A stretch of DNA of 64,000 nt from a bacterium (GTDB lineage Bacteria; Zixibacteria; MSB-5A5; CAIYYT01): assembly GCA_016708315.1 (NCBI GenBank), contig JADJGC010000023.1:1-64000 (forward strand), given 5' to 3'. This document shows positions 1 through 7,869 of this stretch, one piece after another. Position 1 is the first letter of the stretch. Each line of letters opens with the position of its first letter. The translations under genes and the position numbers were made by a program. The notes beneath the pieces were generated by a model. The model worked only from the letters and a program-made list of their open reading frames with translations. It was not told the DNA's origin and did not search any database.

Positions 1-539
1 AGCCAGTTGATGAATTCTGTCTTGGCGGATTTCCAATAGTGATAAGTACCAAGACCGAGATAAGCATCATACAAAGTCGGGTCAAGTTCGAGCGCCTCGA
101 GATACGCGCTTTTGGCTTTCAATCCGCGTCTCATCGCGGTCCACCAGCTTCCGGCTTTGGCTTCGATTGATGCCGCATAGGCGTGGCCATTGCCAATTGT
201 CAGGTAAGCCCAGGCCGCTTTGTCGGAATTAGATTTCGCCTTCTCGGCGAGATCGATGGCTTTCTCCACCAGCATCTCGAATTGCCTTTTATTGGTGAAG
301 TCTTCCCTATCCATCATTTCGGCATGATCGACACCGGCGAGATATAGCATTGCAGCGTGATCGAGACTATCGCGAGCGACCATGGCGGCAAACACACTTC
401 GCGCTGAATCGAACTGCTCGACCATCGTGAAAGCTATGCCGCGCCGCAGTTGCGCGACGTAGTTGGAATCCAGGTCAATGGCATGAAGCGACGGCGCCGT
501 TAACAGTAGCGCGAGTGATGTCAGGATGCGAATCAACAT
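1..539 (-). CDS. Secreted helical-repeat (TPR-like) protein, N-terminal part, runs off the window
   Basis: The reading frame opens with ATG at 539 on the minus strand and stays open to position 1, so only the first 179 residues are present. Residues 1-20 form a typical Sec signal peptide (MLIRI, then a Leu/Ala-rich core ending near SLHA). The rest is rich in Ala, Leu and Tyr with spaced helical pairs and ends in a tract reading AYLEALELDPTLYDAYLGLG, which closely fits a tetratricopeptide repeat. Such proteins usually act as periplasmic or surface scaffolds; no catalytic motif is visible. A TATAAT hexamer lies about 30 bases upstream (566-571, minus strand) without a clear -35. The product name is an inference from repeat pattern only. 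Confidence 0.72.
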   Translation of the reverse strand, partial: MLIRILTSLALLLTAPSLHAIDLDSNYVAQLRRGIAFTMVEQFDSARSVFAAMVARDSLDHAAMLYLAGVDHAEMMDREDFTNKRQFEMLVEKAIDLAEKAKSNSDKAAWAYLTIGNGHAYAASIEAKAGSWWTAMRRGLKAKSAYLEALELDPTLYDAYLGLGTYHYWKSAKTEFINW

Positions 540-604
540 TGTCGTATGATCAGAATCATAGCCTGATTATACAAATGGTTTTGGAATCCGGGGCGTGATA
601 CGTA

Positions 605-633
605 TTGCATAACGGGACTATTCAGGGTAAAAT
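605..633 (+). promoter_or_regulatory. Sigma-70-like promoter for the acyl-CoA dehydrogenase gene
   Basis: A -35 box TTGCAT (605-610) and a -10 box TAAAAT (628-633) are separated by exactly 17 bases. Transcription would start near 640, giving a leader of about 40 bases with GGAG at 668-671, seven bases before the ATG at 679. Confidence 0.5.
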
Positions 634-678
634 GTGGTGGAAATTTCAGAAAGAAATTAATCTAATTGGAGATAAACG

Positions 679-1854
679 ATGATCGACTTCGAACTCACCG
701 ACGACCACAAGTCCGCGCAGCAGATCGCGCGTGATGTCGCCCACAAGTACCTTAAGCCGAAAATCGCCGATCTCGACCGCGAGAATAAGAACGACCCGGA
801 GTTTATCAAGCGGCTCAAAGACGCAGAACTTCTCGGCGTGTGTATTCCGCAGAAGTATGGTGGTATGGGCCTCGACTACATTTCACTCGGTCTCGTCTGT
901 GAAGAGATGGAATATGTCGACACCTCGGCGCGAGTGGCTTTTTCAGTACATATCGGACTCAACTCGCTGACGCTGCTTACCTGGGGCAATGAATTTCAGA
1001 AGGAAAAGTATCTGATTCCACAAGCCAAGGGCGAGAAGATCGGGACGTTTGGACTGACCGAACCTTCGGCCGGATCGGACGCAGTTGGTATTCTCACCAC
1101 GGCAAAGAAGGCGGGCGGAAAGTACATCCTCAACGGCGAGAAAATGTGGATTTCGCTTTCGGAAGTCGCCGATATGTTTTTAATCTTCGCGTGGACCGAT
1201 ACCGGCAAACAGAAGAAACGCGATCACACAGGATTGTCGGCATTCATTGTTGAGCGCACATTCAAAGGCGTATCTACGGGGTCGATCACGGGCAAACTTG
1301 GCGTACGCGCAGGCAAGACCGGATGGATTGCACTTTCCGATGTCGAAGTTCCGGCTGAGAATCTTCTTGGCAACGAGGGTGAAGGATTCAAGATTGCCAT
1401 GTCATGTCTCGATGGCGGTCGCTACACCGTCGCTGCCGGGTCGACCGGGCTGATTCGCGCCTGCATGGATGCCTGCAAGGATTACGCGCTTACGCGGAAT
1501 CAATTGGTCAAGGAGATGTTCGCGGAGATGATTTACGGGTACGAAGCGGGTCAATATCTCTGGATGAAAGTCGGCTGGCTGCGCAACAAAGGGCTGCGGT
1601 CAACGCGGGAGACTTCGTTGGCAAAATGGTTCTGCACCGACCAAGCCGAAAAAGCCGCCTACAATGCCGTACAGATTCACGGTGCTTATGGATTCAGCGA
1701 TGAGTATCCGGTGGAGAGATTTTTCCGCAACTCGAAAGGCGCGGCGATTTACGAGGGTACGCGCGAAATCCACAAGCTAATGCAGGCGGACTATTACTTA
1801 GGATATCGGACGGACCATCCGGTGCGTTGCATGCCGCCGAAGTGGGAGGAGTAA
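679..1854 (+). CDS. Acyl-CoA dehydrogenase family protein (lacks the RxxFG loop)
   Basis: The 391-residue product is a soluble FAD flavoenzyme that would oxidise an acyl-CoA thioester at the alpha-beta bond and pass electrons to electron-transferring flavoprotein. The three family domains are in order: N-terminal helical domain (about 1-120), middle beta domain with the signature FGLTEPSAGSDA (about 125-136), and C-terminal helical domain. IYEGTREIHK near residue 360 carries the expected catalytic Glu, and IHGAYGFSDEYPVERFFR is the conserved C-terminal signature. It is close to full family length but reads ALTR-NQLVKEM where relatives have about nine more residues containing Q-F-G-K-P-I-G, a loop that contacts FAD across the dimer. 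It stands alone, with its own promoter and a good ribosome site. Substrate cannot be told from sequence. Confidence 0.93.
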   Translation: MIDFELTDDHKSAQQIARDVAHKYLKPKIADLDRENKNDPEFIKRLKDAELLGVCIPQKYGGMGLDYISLGLVCEEMEYVDTSARVAFSVHIGLNSLTLLTWGNEFQKEKYLIPQAKGEKIGTFGLTEPSAGSDAVGILTTAKKAGGKYILNGEKMWISLSEVADMFLIFAWTDTGKQKKRDHTGLSAFIVERTFKGVSTGSITGKLGVRAGKTGWIALSDVEVPAENLLGNEGEGFKIAMSCLDGGRYTVAAGSTGLIRACMDACKDYALTRNQLVKEMFAEMIYGYEAGQYLWMKVGWLRNKGLRSTRETSLAKWFCTDQAEKAAYNAVQIHGAYGFSDEYPVERFFRNSKGAAIYEGTREIHKLMQADYYLGYRTDHPVRCMPPKWEE

Positions 1855-2601
1855 GAGGTGTGTTTGCTTCTGCTGGGGGTGGGCACCGGGGGGACAATCA
1901 TCAACCGTGGAGGGGCGGGCGTCGATCATAGGGGGGTGGCAGCACCTCAACGCCCATTTGACGCTGGGCACTTACTCGTCGGGGGAACAATCCACTTCCG
2001 TGCTCTCTAAACCGAATCCTCCGCGAGTAGCGCAGGCGAACCTCAAATCGACCGCTTTCTTGCGCCGTTGCGTCAGGCTCTTGAGCCCGGCCAAGCGTCA
2101 GCGTGGACGGGATTGTGACCTGACGCACTCCTGATCCCGATGGCGTTTCGAGTGTACCGCCGAGGTAACAACCCAAACCCTTCTGCATCTTGATATTGCG
2201 CCAAACACGCCTCAAGAAAATCTGTAGTGACTATGCGCACATTATTGTGCGCTGGTATTAGTAGAGGGACTAATGTTCCGCCGCGAACTCAGAGGGCGCC
2301 CGAACACGGCTTCCGCAAGCGGCTATTCCGGAGTGTACACTTGTCCGGAAGAGCCGGAATATCCTAGGATTGCGGTTCCGTTCGTCTCGGCTCCGACCCG
2401 AGAGTACCACCGCGAGCTTCACTCGCCAGGTTTGGAGGCTTCTCTCCCAGAAGCCGCTCCACCGCCGGTTGTCCAGGTGATCCCTTCAGTTTGACCCGGG
2501 TCGAACGACTTATTTGAGAAAGGAGAATTTAGAGAAGAAAGACTAAGAGGTCACGTCCTCTTGGGACGTTCAAAAAACGCGACACGGAACCACAAATTCG
2601 A
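1855..2601. other. Long intergenic region with a decayed repeat and no convincing gene
   Basis: About 750 bases without a supportable gene. The possible frames here (for example 1901-2215 minus, 2273-2494 plus) lack ribosome sites and recognisable domains. The only clear structure is the diverged copy at about 2011-2070 of the 3' end of the neighbouring deacetylase gene, described separately. The stretch 2273-2494 is rich in CCG/CGG and reads like non-coding sequence. Confidence 0.6.
2011..2070 (-). repeat. Diverged copy of the 3' end of the deacetylase gene
   Basis: The segment from ACCGAATCCTCCGC onward aligns with about 2640-2699, inside the last codons of the deacetylase gene, at roughly 80 percent identity over 50-57 bases, in the same orientation. 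Shared blocks include GTAGCGCAG, CTCAAATCG and TTTCTT. On the minus strand it reads ESGRFEVRLRYSRRIRF against ETGRFENRLRYPAEDSVY in the intact gene. It is either a decayed partial gene duplication or a dispersed repeat; the window has only these two copies. Confidence 0.6.
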
Positions 2602-3540
2602 TCATAACCCGAGACTATCCAACGCCGCTTCCTCGTACACCGAGTCCTCCGCTGGGTAGCGCAGTCGATTCTCAAATCGGCCGGTTTCTTTTGCCAGCGC
2701 CCAGACAATGCCTTCACCGGCGGGAACGATGTCGGGGTTTGAAGCGAATATGGGGTCGACATAAGCTCCGGAGGCATCGATCAGTTCCCAGCCTTCAGAA
2801 TTGAACATAGCGATGAGGTCGCCAAGGAAGAGCGCGTTCAACAAATTGTGATGAATCAGCAACGTGTGAGGAATCTCGCGATCAAGCACATCAAGTGACA
2901 GATTGCGATAGTAGTTGGCACGATCGAGTATGTGCGCACAGTAGGCATCGCGGTACGGCGCAAGGTCGGTCTTGGGATTTTTCTTGAGTGCTGATTCGAG
3001 CCGCTGGTTGTAGTACCAATCCGAAGCATCAATTGTGACATAGCCGTTGCGATAGCCATGAGCATTCAGATAGCCGCGGACGCCATCGCGTTTCTCGATT
3101 GTGTCGCCCTCTTTCAGATATGGAAAGCGAAACAGCTTGGTGAAGTTGCCATGATGTGAAATGAGCTTCTCGCACTTAGTGATGTCAGCGGTGTAATCTT
3201 CGAGATTGATCTTCTTTGAGGGCAGGTACCAGTGCGAGTAGGAGTGGTTGCAGATGAGATTGCTCTCCACGTCCCAATTCTTGAGCAGGGTCTTCCCTGC
3301 CGGATTGTCGACCCGCTCGCCGCAAACGAATAGAGCGGCTTTCAGACCGGAGTTCCTGAGGGCGCGCCTGATGTTTTCGTCACGCTCTGCTGGACTCATC
3401 AAAGGTGAAGGATAGCTGTTCGGATCGTCCATAGTAACGGCGAGCCGTGGTCCAGCTTCTGTGCCGAACAATGATTCGGCGTTGACGGCAGCCGCAGTTG
3501 CTATCAAGCCCAGTGATTGAATGAAGTAACGTCGATCCAT
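2602..3540 (-). CDS. Exported polysaccharide deacetylase (NodB/CE4 fold)
   Basis: A 312-residue carbohydrate esterase 4 family protein that would remove N- or O-acetyl groups from a polysaccharide outside the cytoplasm. The start MDRRYFIQSL followed by an Ala-rich stretch resembles a twin-arginine signal. NodB motifs are in order: AVTMDDP (motif 1, metal/catalytic Asp), NHSYSH (motif 2, two metal His), RFPYL (motif 3), IDASDW (motif 4) and LLIHH (motif 5). The ending WALAKETGRF..LRYPAED fits a subfamily known as exported deacetylases. A TTG three codons upstream (3549) could also start translation, but ATG at 3540 fits the signal peptide better; neither has a strong ribosome site. It stands alone. 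The real substrate is unknown. Confidence 0.86.
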   Translation of the reverse strand: MDRRYFIQSLGLIATAAAVNAESLFGTEAGPRLAVTMDDPNSYPSPLMSPAERDENIRRALRNSGLKAALFVCGERVDNPAGKTLLKNWDVESNLICNHSYSHWYLPSKKINLEDYTADITKCEKLISHHGNFTKLFRFPYLKEGDTIEKRDGVRGYLNAHGYRNGYVTIDASDWYYNQRLESALKKNPKTDLAPYRDAYCAHILDRANYYRNLSLDVLDREIPHTLLIHHNLLNALFLGDLIAMFNSEGWELIDASGAYVDPIFASNPDIVPAGEGIVWALAKETGRFENRLRYPAEDSVYEEAALDSLGL

Positions 3541-3723
3541 CGGGACCAATCTATCGGGTTAAATATCATATCGCTCCCCTATTCTGCATACCCCATAAGC
3601 GGATTTCGCCGTTTCCCGGCGAGCGCAAAATCCCTTTACTTTTGATGCTATTCGTGTTACCTAAAATCCGATTCGGGGCGTATTGATATGTAATTATTAG
3701 TCGGTTCATACAAAGGATCTGAT

Positions 3724-5128
3724 ATGGCTGAAAAATATGATATAGCAGTATTGGGAGGCGGTCCGGGCGGATATGTCGCCGCGATTCGTGCCGCTCAGAT
3801 GGGTGCCAAAGTCGCCTGTATCGAGGAAGACAAGCTGGGTGGAATCTGTTTGAATTGGGGCTGTATTCCCACCAAGACATTCATCGCGACAGCACACCTG
3901 TATCGAAAGATTCAGGACGCCGCCGAGTTCGGTATTGACATCGCCGGCACACCGCAAATCAATCTGGCGAAAATGGTTGAACGCAAAAACAAGGTCGTCA
4001 ACGAGCTGGTTTCGGGCATCGGGTTCTTGTTCAAGTCGTATGGCGTGACAACCTACAACGGATTCGGCTATTTCGACGCCAAGAACAAACTTGCGGTGGA
4101 TATGCAGGACGGCACAACCAAGGTTATTGAAGCCGACAAGATCATTGTCGCGACGGGAAGTCGGCCGATGAATATTCCGGCATTTCCGTTCAACGGCAAT
4201 ACGATTGTTTCTTCCGACGAGTTGATCTATCCCAAATCGATACCGGCGACGATGACGATCATCGGCGGCGGCGTTATTGGCTGCGAGTTTGCCTGCCTGT
4301 TGGCGCAGCTCGGTACAAAGGTCAATGTTGTGGAAATGCTTCCGAACCTTCTGCCGCTTGAGGATGTTGATTCGTCCAAGATGATTGAACGCGAACTCAA
4401 GAAACACGGGGCGGAAATCTTCACTGGAGAGAAAAGTACTTTCCGTGGAAGAGACTCCGGCAGGTGTTGTTTGCAAACTCCAGTCGGGCAAAGCGCTGAC
4501 TTCGGAAAGAGTGCTGGTAGCGATCGGGCGGTCATTCAATACCGACGACATCAACGTCGATGCAGCGAAACTTGAGATGAACAAGAACGGCTCGATCAAG
4601 GTCAACGACAAGATGGAGACCTCGGCAAAGGGAGTTTACGCTATCGGCGACTGCGCCGGTGTCTATCTGCTGGCTTATACTGCCTCGTACGAGGGACAGA
4701 TTGCCGTTGCAAATGCACTGGGCAAGAACAAGAAGGTGGACTATAACGCCGTACCAATAACGATTTTCACCGACCCGGAAGTCGGTTCGATTGGTTTGTC
4801 GCAACAGAAGGCTGAATCGGAAGGGCACGAGATTCGCATCGGACAATTCCAGTTCCGCGTTCTGGGCAAGTCGAAAGCCGAGCGGGAGATTGTCGGCGGC
4901 GTGAAGATCATTGCCGACAAGAAGACCGACAAGATATTGGGAGCGCATATCGTCGGCGCCCACGCAACGGATCTCATCCACGAAGTCGCGGTTGCGATGA
5001 GTCAGAAAATGACTGCCGAACAGCTTGGCGACGTGTTCCATGCCCATCCGGTACTTGCCGAAGCGGTCATGGAAGCCGCTCACGATGTGCACGGGCTTTC
5101 GGTGCATACAGCGAAAAAAACGAAGTAA
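3724..5128 (+). CDS. lpdA: Dihydrolipoyl dehydrogenase, interrupted by a one-base frameshift
   Basis: This is the E3 flavoprotein of 2-oxoacid dehydrogenase or glycine cleavage complexes, which re-oxidises dihydrolipoamide with NAD+. The first frame (3724-4575) carries the FAD-binding GGGPGG (residues 11-16), the redox disulfide CLNWGC (Cys42, Cys47) and the NAD-binding GGGVIGCEFA. The second (in frame from about 4436 to 5128) carries YAIGDCAG, FTDPEVGSIG and the dimer-interface HAHPVLAEAVMEAA with the catalytic His-Glu. The frames join at an AAAA run, 4432-4435: dropping one A gives a continuous protein of about 467 residues, the normal family length, with sensible sequence (FTGEK then VLSVEE). 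A sequencing or consensus error is the simplest explanation. No E1 or E2 gene is adjacent. A strong terminator follows. Confidence 0.93.
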
Positions 5129-5142
5129 TTCCCGCAGTGTAG

Positions 5143-5171
5143 CGGCCGGTTGAAGTTCCACCGGCCGTTTT
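5143..5171 (+). terminator. Rho-independent terminator after lpdA
   Basis: Eight-base perfect stem CGGCCGGT / ACCGGCCG around a nine-base loop, followed by TTTT, beginning 15 bases after the lpdA stop codon. Confidence 0.85.
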
Positions 5172-5292
5172 CGTAACCTCGCTACAAAGAATCGGAATAA
5201 GCGATTCGAACGAGCATTTCTCTGTCGATTTCAATCTTGCACAGTTTCAAACACTAAACTAATTTGCCGTCAAACTATGACAGCAATAGATC

Positions 5293-5323
5293 CTGCTTCG
5301 TAACCGATTGCCGGGCGAAGCAG
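5293..5323. repeat. Inverted repeat in the aquaporin leader
   Basis: Perfect eight-base inverted repeat CTGCTTCG / CGAAGCAG separated by 15 bases, about 58 bases before the aqpZ start. It lacks a T tract, so it is not a terminator; an operator or an mRNA leader hairpin are both possible. Confidence 0.45.
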
Positions 5324-5380
5324 ATTACTCACGGTTAACACGGTGAAGAGGAAAAATAACGTGACAAAGAAAGGATTCAC

Positions 5381-6079
5381 ATGTCACTAACAAAGAAGCT
5401 TAGCGCCGAGTTCATAGGAACGTTGTGGTTGGTGCTCGGCGGTTGCGGCAGCGCAGTCCTGGCTGCTGCCTTCCCAAATGTTGGTATCGGGTTGTTGGGG
5501 GTCTCACTGGCATTCGGATTGACGGTGTTGACGATGGCGTTTGCCATTGGTCACATCTCGGGTTGTCATCTCAATCCGGCAGTGTCATTCGGCCTTTGGG
5601 CTGGCGGAAGATTCGACGGTAAAGAGCTGCTCCCCTACATCATTGCTCAAGTGCTCGGCGGTATCGCGGGAGCTGGAATTTTGTTCGTAATTGCCGGCGG
5701 TCAGGCTGGATTCTCGACAGCGGGCGGGTTTGCGTCCAACGGGTTTGCAGAGCACTCGCCCGGCGGATATTCCCTGATGGCCGTGATGGTTTGCGAGATA
5801 GTGATGACATTCATGTTCCTGATGGTGATTCTTGGCTCGACCGATAGGCGCGCACCGGCAGGGTTTGCCCCAATTGCAATTGGGCTGATGCTCACGCTTA
5901 TTCATCTCATCAGTATCCCAGTCTCCAACACTTCAGTAAATCCGGCCCGCAGTACCGGACCGGCAATTTTCGTTGGCGATTGGGCGATTTCACAGCTTTG
6001 GGTCTTTTGGTTGGCGCCGATTATCGGCGGTATCTTGGCAGGTTTCGTACACAAAACGATGTTTGCCGAGAACAAGTAG
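5381..6079 (+). CDS. aqpZ: Aquaporin Z, water channel
   Basis: A 232-residue inner-membrane major intrinsic protein with six membrane spans and two half-helices. The two NPA boxes are HLNPAVS (65-67) and TSVNPARSTGPA near the end. The stretch LIHLISIPVSNTSVNPAR is almost identical to E. coli AqpZ and includes the His and Arg of the narrow aromatic/arginine filter that favour water over glycerol. Length matches AqpZ. AAAGGA lies five bases before the ATG. It probably helps cells cope with osmotic change, which fits the trehalose genes elsewhere in the window. It is monocistronic. Confidence 0.95.
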   Translation: MSLTKKLSAEFIGTLWLVLGGCGSAVLAAAFPNVGIGLLGVSLAFGLTVLTMAFAIGHISGCHLNPAVSFGLWAGGRFDGKELLPYIIAQVLGGIAGAGILFVIAGGQAGFSTAGGFASNGFAEHSPGGYSLMAVMVCEIVMTFMFLMVILGSTDRRAPAGFAPIAIGLMLTLIHLISIPVSNTSVNPARSTGPAIFVGDWAISQLWVFWLAPIIGGILAGFVHKTMFAENK

Positions 6080-6666
6080 TCTTTCAGACTCTATCCCCAT
6101 TCAGTGGCCGCCAAAAGCGAAGGCTCAGGCGGCCACACTACGCATAGTTTGCGGTTACGCAACATCCTGTTACACATAATCTTACGAGACTAGCGAATCG
6201 ATAGGCTTCTGCAGGTTAGCGCAGGTTCTGCGAATCACCAAGAGACAGCGCAGGACACGACACTATCCGCATCTACGTAACGTGTTGTCAATCAGAGAGT
6301 AACGGTCGCTGGACAAATTTGAGTTGAATCGGCACAGACCTTGCAATAACAAACTCCGAAGTCAGTTACTCTTGAGAAACACTTTGGCGGTGAAGGGTAC
6401 TGAAGAGGAGGGGATAGAGGAGCTCCTTTGTGAGGGAGGAGCTCCTTTTGTTTTTCAGCCCGTTTTCGTTAGGTCTGACCGCGATTTCAAAAGACTATCT
6501 ACTATTTCTGAATTCAGTATCAATGTACGAACATGTCCTGTCGATACTCTGTCTTAGGAGGGGACGAAAAGATTCGTCTCGTCATTCTACATCGGTGCAT
6601 GGGACCTTTCGGTGTAAGCCGGGGGCCCCTGCTTTTTTTTGTGACCGATCTTCTCCAAATTGCCGA
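6080..6666. other. Intergenic region with three hairpins, no protein gene seen
   Basis: About 590 bases between aqpZ and the convergent glycosyltransferase gene. It holds an inverted repeat GTGGCCGCC / GGCGGCCAC at 6104-6136 (nine-base stem, 15-base loop, no T tract) just after aqpZ, a strong terminator at 6418-6455, and a possible third hairpin at about 6628-6644 (AGCCGGG / CCCTGCT followed by eight T). No open frame here has a ribosome site or recognisable product. A small RNA ending at 6455 is possible but no convincing promoter is seen. Confidence 0.5.
6418..6455 (+). terminator. Strong intrinsic terminator with no obvious upstream gene
   Basis: Ten-base stem formed by two copies of the self-complementary AGGAGCTCCT (6418-6427 and 6437-6446), nine-base loop, then TTTGTTTTT. 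It is about 340 bases downstream of aqpZ, so it either ends a long aqpZ transcript or an unannotated RNA. Confidence 0.75.
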
Positions 6667-7866
6667 TCAGCGCTGAATCAACTGCGCAGTATCCTTCGAT
6701 TGAGTCAAGTGCCTGACAAAGAGAATCCAAATTAGCAGGGCCGATAACCAAGGGAAGTACCACCAAAGAAAGCGAATGAAATCGGGCATTGGCAGCGGCG
6801 TCCACTTGGTGAGTGCAAGGATCATGAACAGGTAGATGAACGCCTCGGGTTTGACGCACTTTCGAATAACATAGTAGCTTGCCGGGATCAACAGGATGAA
6901 CGAGTAACTTTTCATTCGCGGCATTGCCAAAGCGTACACCAGACAGGCAAGGTAGATTGACTCAATAGTGAATGATTCACCAATTCGGGTACGGCGGTTC
7001 ATTAAAGCACGCCAGCTAATGACCAGAATGACAATCACAACAGCGATATAGATTGCATTGGGAACGACTGAAGGAATGGAACTGAAATACTTCGCAACTT
7101 CGGACTTGTCGAAAAAGTCGCGCACCATTGCAAGCAATGAGTGGTTGTAGACTTCCCCACGTTCATCTATGACACCAAGTACCGACAAGAGCATCTTGAA
7201 TTCGCGCTCGGCGACCAAGTAGTTCGCAAGCAAGTAAGCGCCGAATACGGCAATTCCCATGGCGACGTACTTGAGAGCATTCCTGTCCCGCCAAAGAAGA
7301 GGCAAAACCAAGAATACGATGAAAGTCAGTTTGAAGAACGAAATCGCAACTATTGCGCCGGTGAATATGATCATCTTCTTTCGCAAGAGTGCCACCATAG
7401 CTATCCAAAACAGCGTTTGTTCAAAGACACCGATGTTTCCGGCAACGAAGTCCCAATATGCGGTTGAAGCGTAGGCAAGAGTCACGAACCAAAGGAAGAG
7501 AAGGTCATCCTCGCCCTCAAATAGGTTCCGCCTCCACAGCAAGCACAGAGCCACCAGCGAAATCAATTTGAGAATCAAGAAGGCAAAGTACGCAGATTCG
7601 AAATCGAGGATTGTAAACAGTCGGAAGAACCACAATGTTAAGGGCGGGTAGACATAGGAAAGTTTGATCGGGGTTCCGGCAATCTGTTCGGTAACCCGAG
7701 TGTCATAGGCATCAAGGCCTCGCTCGTGCGCGACTGCGGCGAAGTAATAGGCTTTGAAGTCCCACTGCTTCTCCCCTTGGGCAAGGTCGTATATCCCATA
7801 TATCCAAACTAACGCGAGCAATCCAATGGATAGATATCGAAGGAGAGAAGTCTGGTCCGATGCCAC
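6667..7866 (-). CDS. Polytopic membrane glycosyltransferase, GT87-like (DUF2029)
   Basis: A 399-residue membrane protein with about nine to eleven predicted spans. GT87-type enzymes move mannose or a related sugar from a polyprenyl-phosphate donor to an acceptor on the outer face of the inner membrane. Features that fit: a first span, then WDFKAYYFAA with the acidic residue expected in the catalytic periplasmic loop, then YVYPPLTLWFF and GNIGVFEQTLFW, the usual Y-P-P-L and GN-Q positions. The start is GTG at 7866 with GGAAG upstream, three bases after the stop of the secreted protein gene before it, so the two are translated together. The donor and acceptor are unknown; family assignment is by motif only. 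Confidence 0.72.
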   Translation of the reverse strand: MASDQTSLLRYLSIGLLALVWIYGIYDLAQGEKQWDFKAYYFAAVAHERGLDAYDTRVTEQIAGTPIKLSYVYPPLTLWFFRLFTILDFESAYFAFLILKLISLVALCLLWRRNLFEGEDDLLFLWFVTLAYASTAYWDFVAGNIGVFEQTLFWIAMVALLRKKMIIFTGAIVAISFFKLTFIVFLVLPLLWRDRNALKYVAMGIAVFGAYLLANYLVAEREFKMLLSVLGVIDERGEVYNHSLLAMVRDFFDKSEVAKYFSSIPSVVPNAIYIAVVIVILVISWRALMNRRTRIGESFTIESIYLACLVYALAMPRMKSYSFILLIPASYYVIRKCVKPEAFIYLFMILALTKWTPLPMPDFIRFLWWYFPWLSALLIWILFVRHLTQSKDTAQLIQR

Positions 7867-7869
7867 GGT

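Noticed and set aside
2273..2494. A 73-codon plus-strand frame downstream of the acyl-CoA dehydrogenase
   Set aside because: No ribosome site, repetitive CCG-rich coding and no recognisable fold; part of a non-coding stretch.
3706..4611. A 301-codon minus-strand frame over lpdA
   Set aside because: It is antisense to lipoamide dehydrogenase, has no ribosome site and no family match; the plus strand carries all catalytic motifs.
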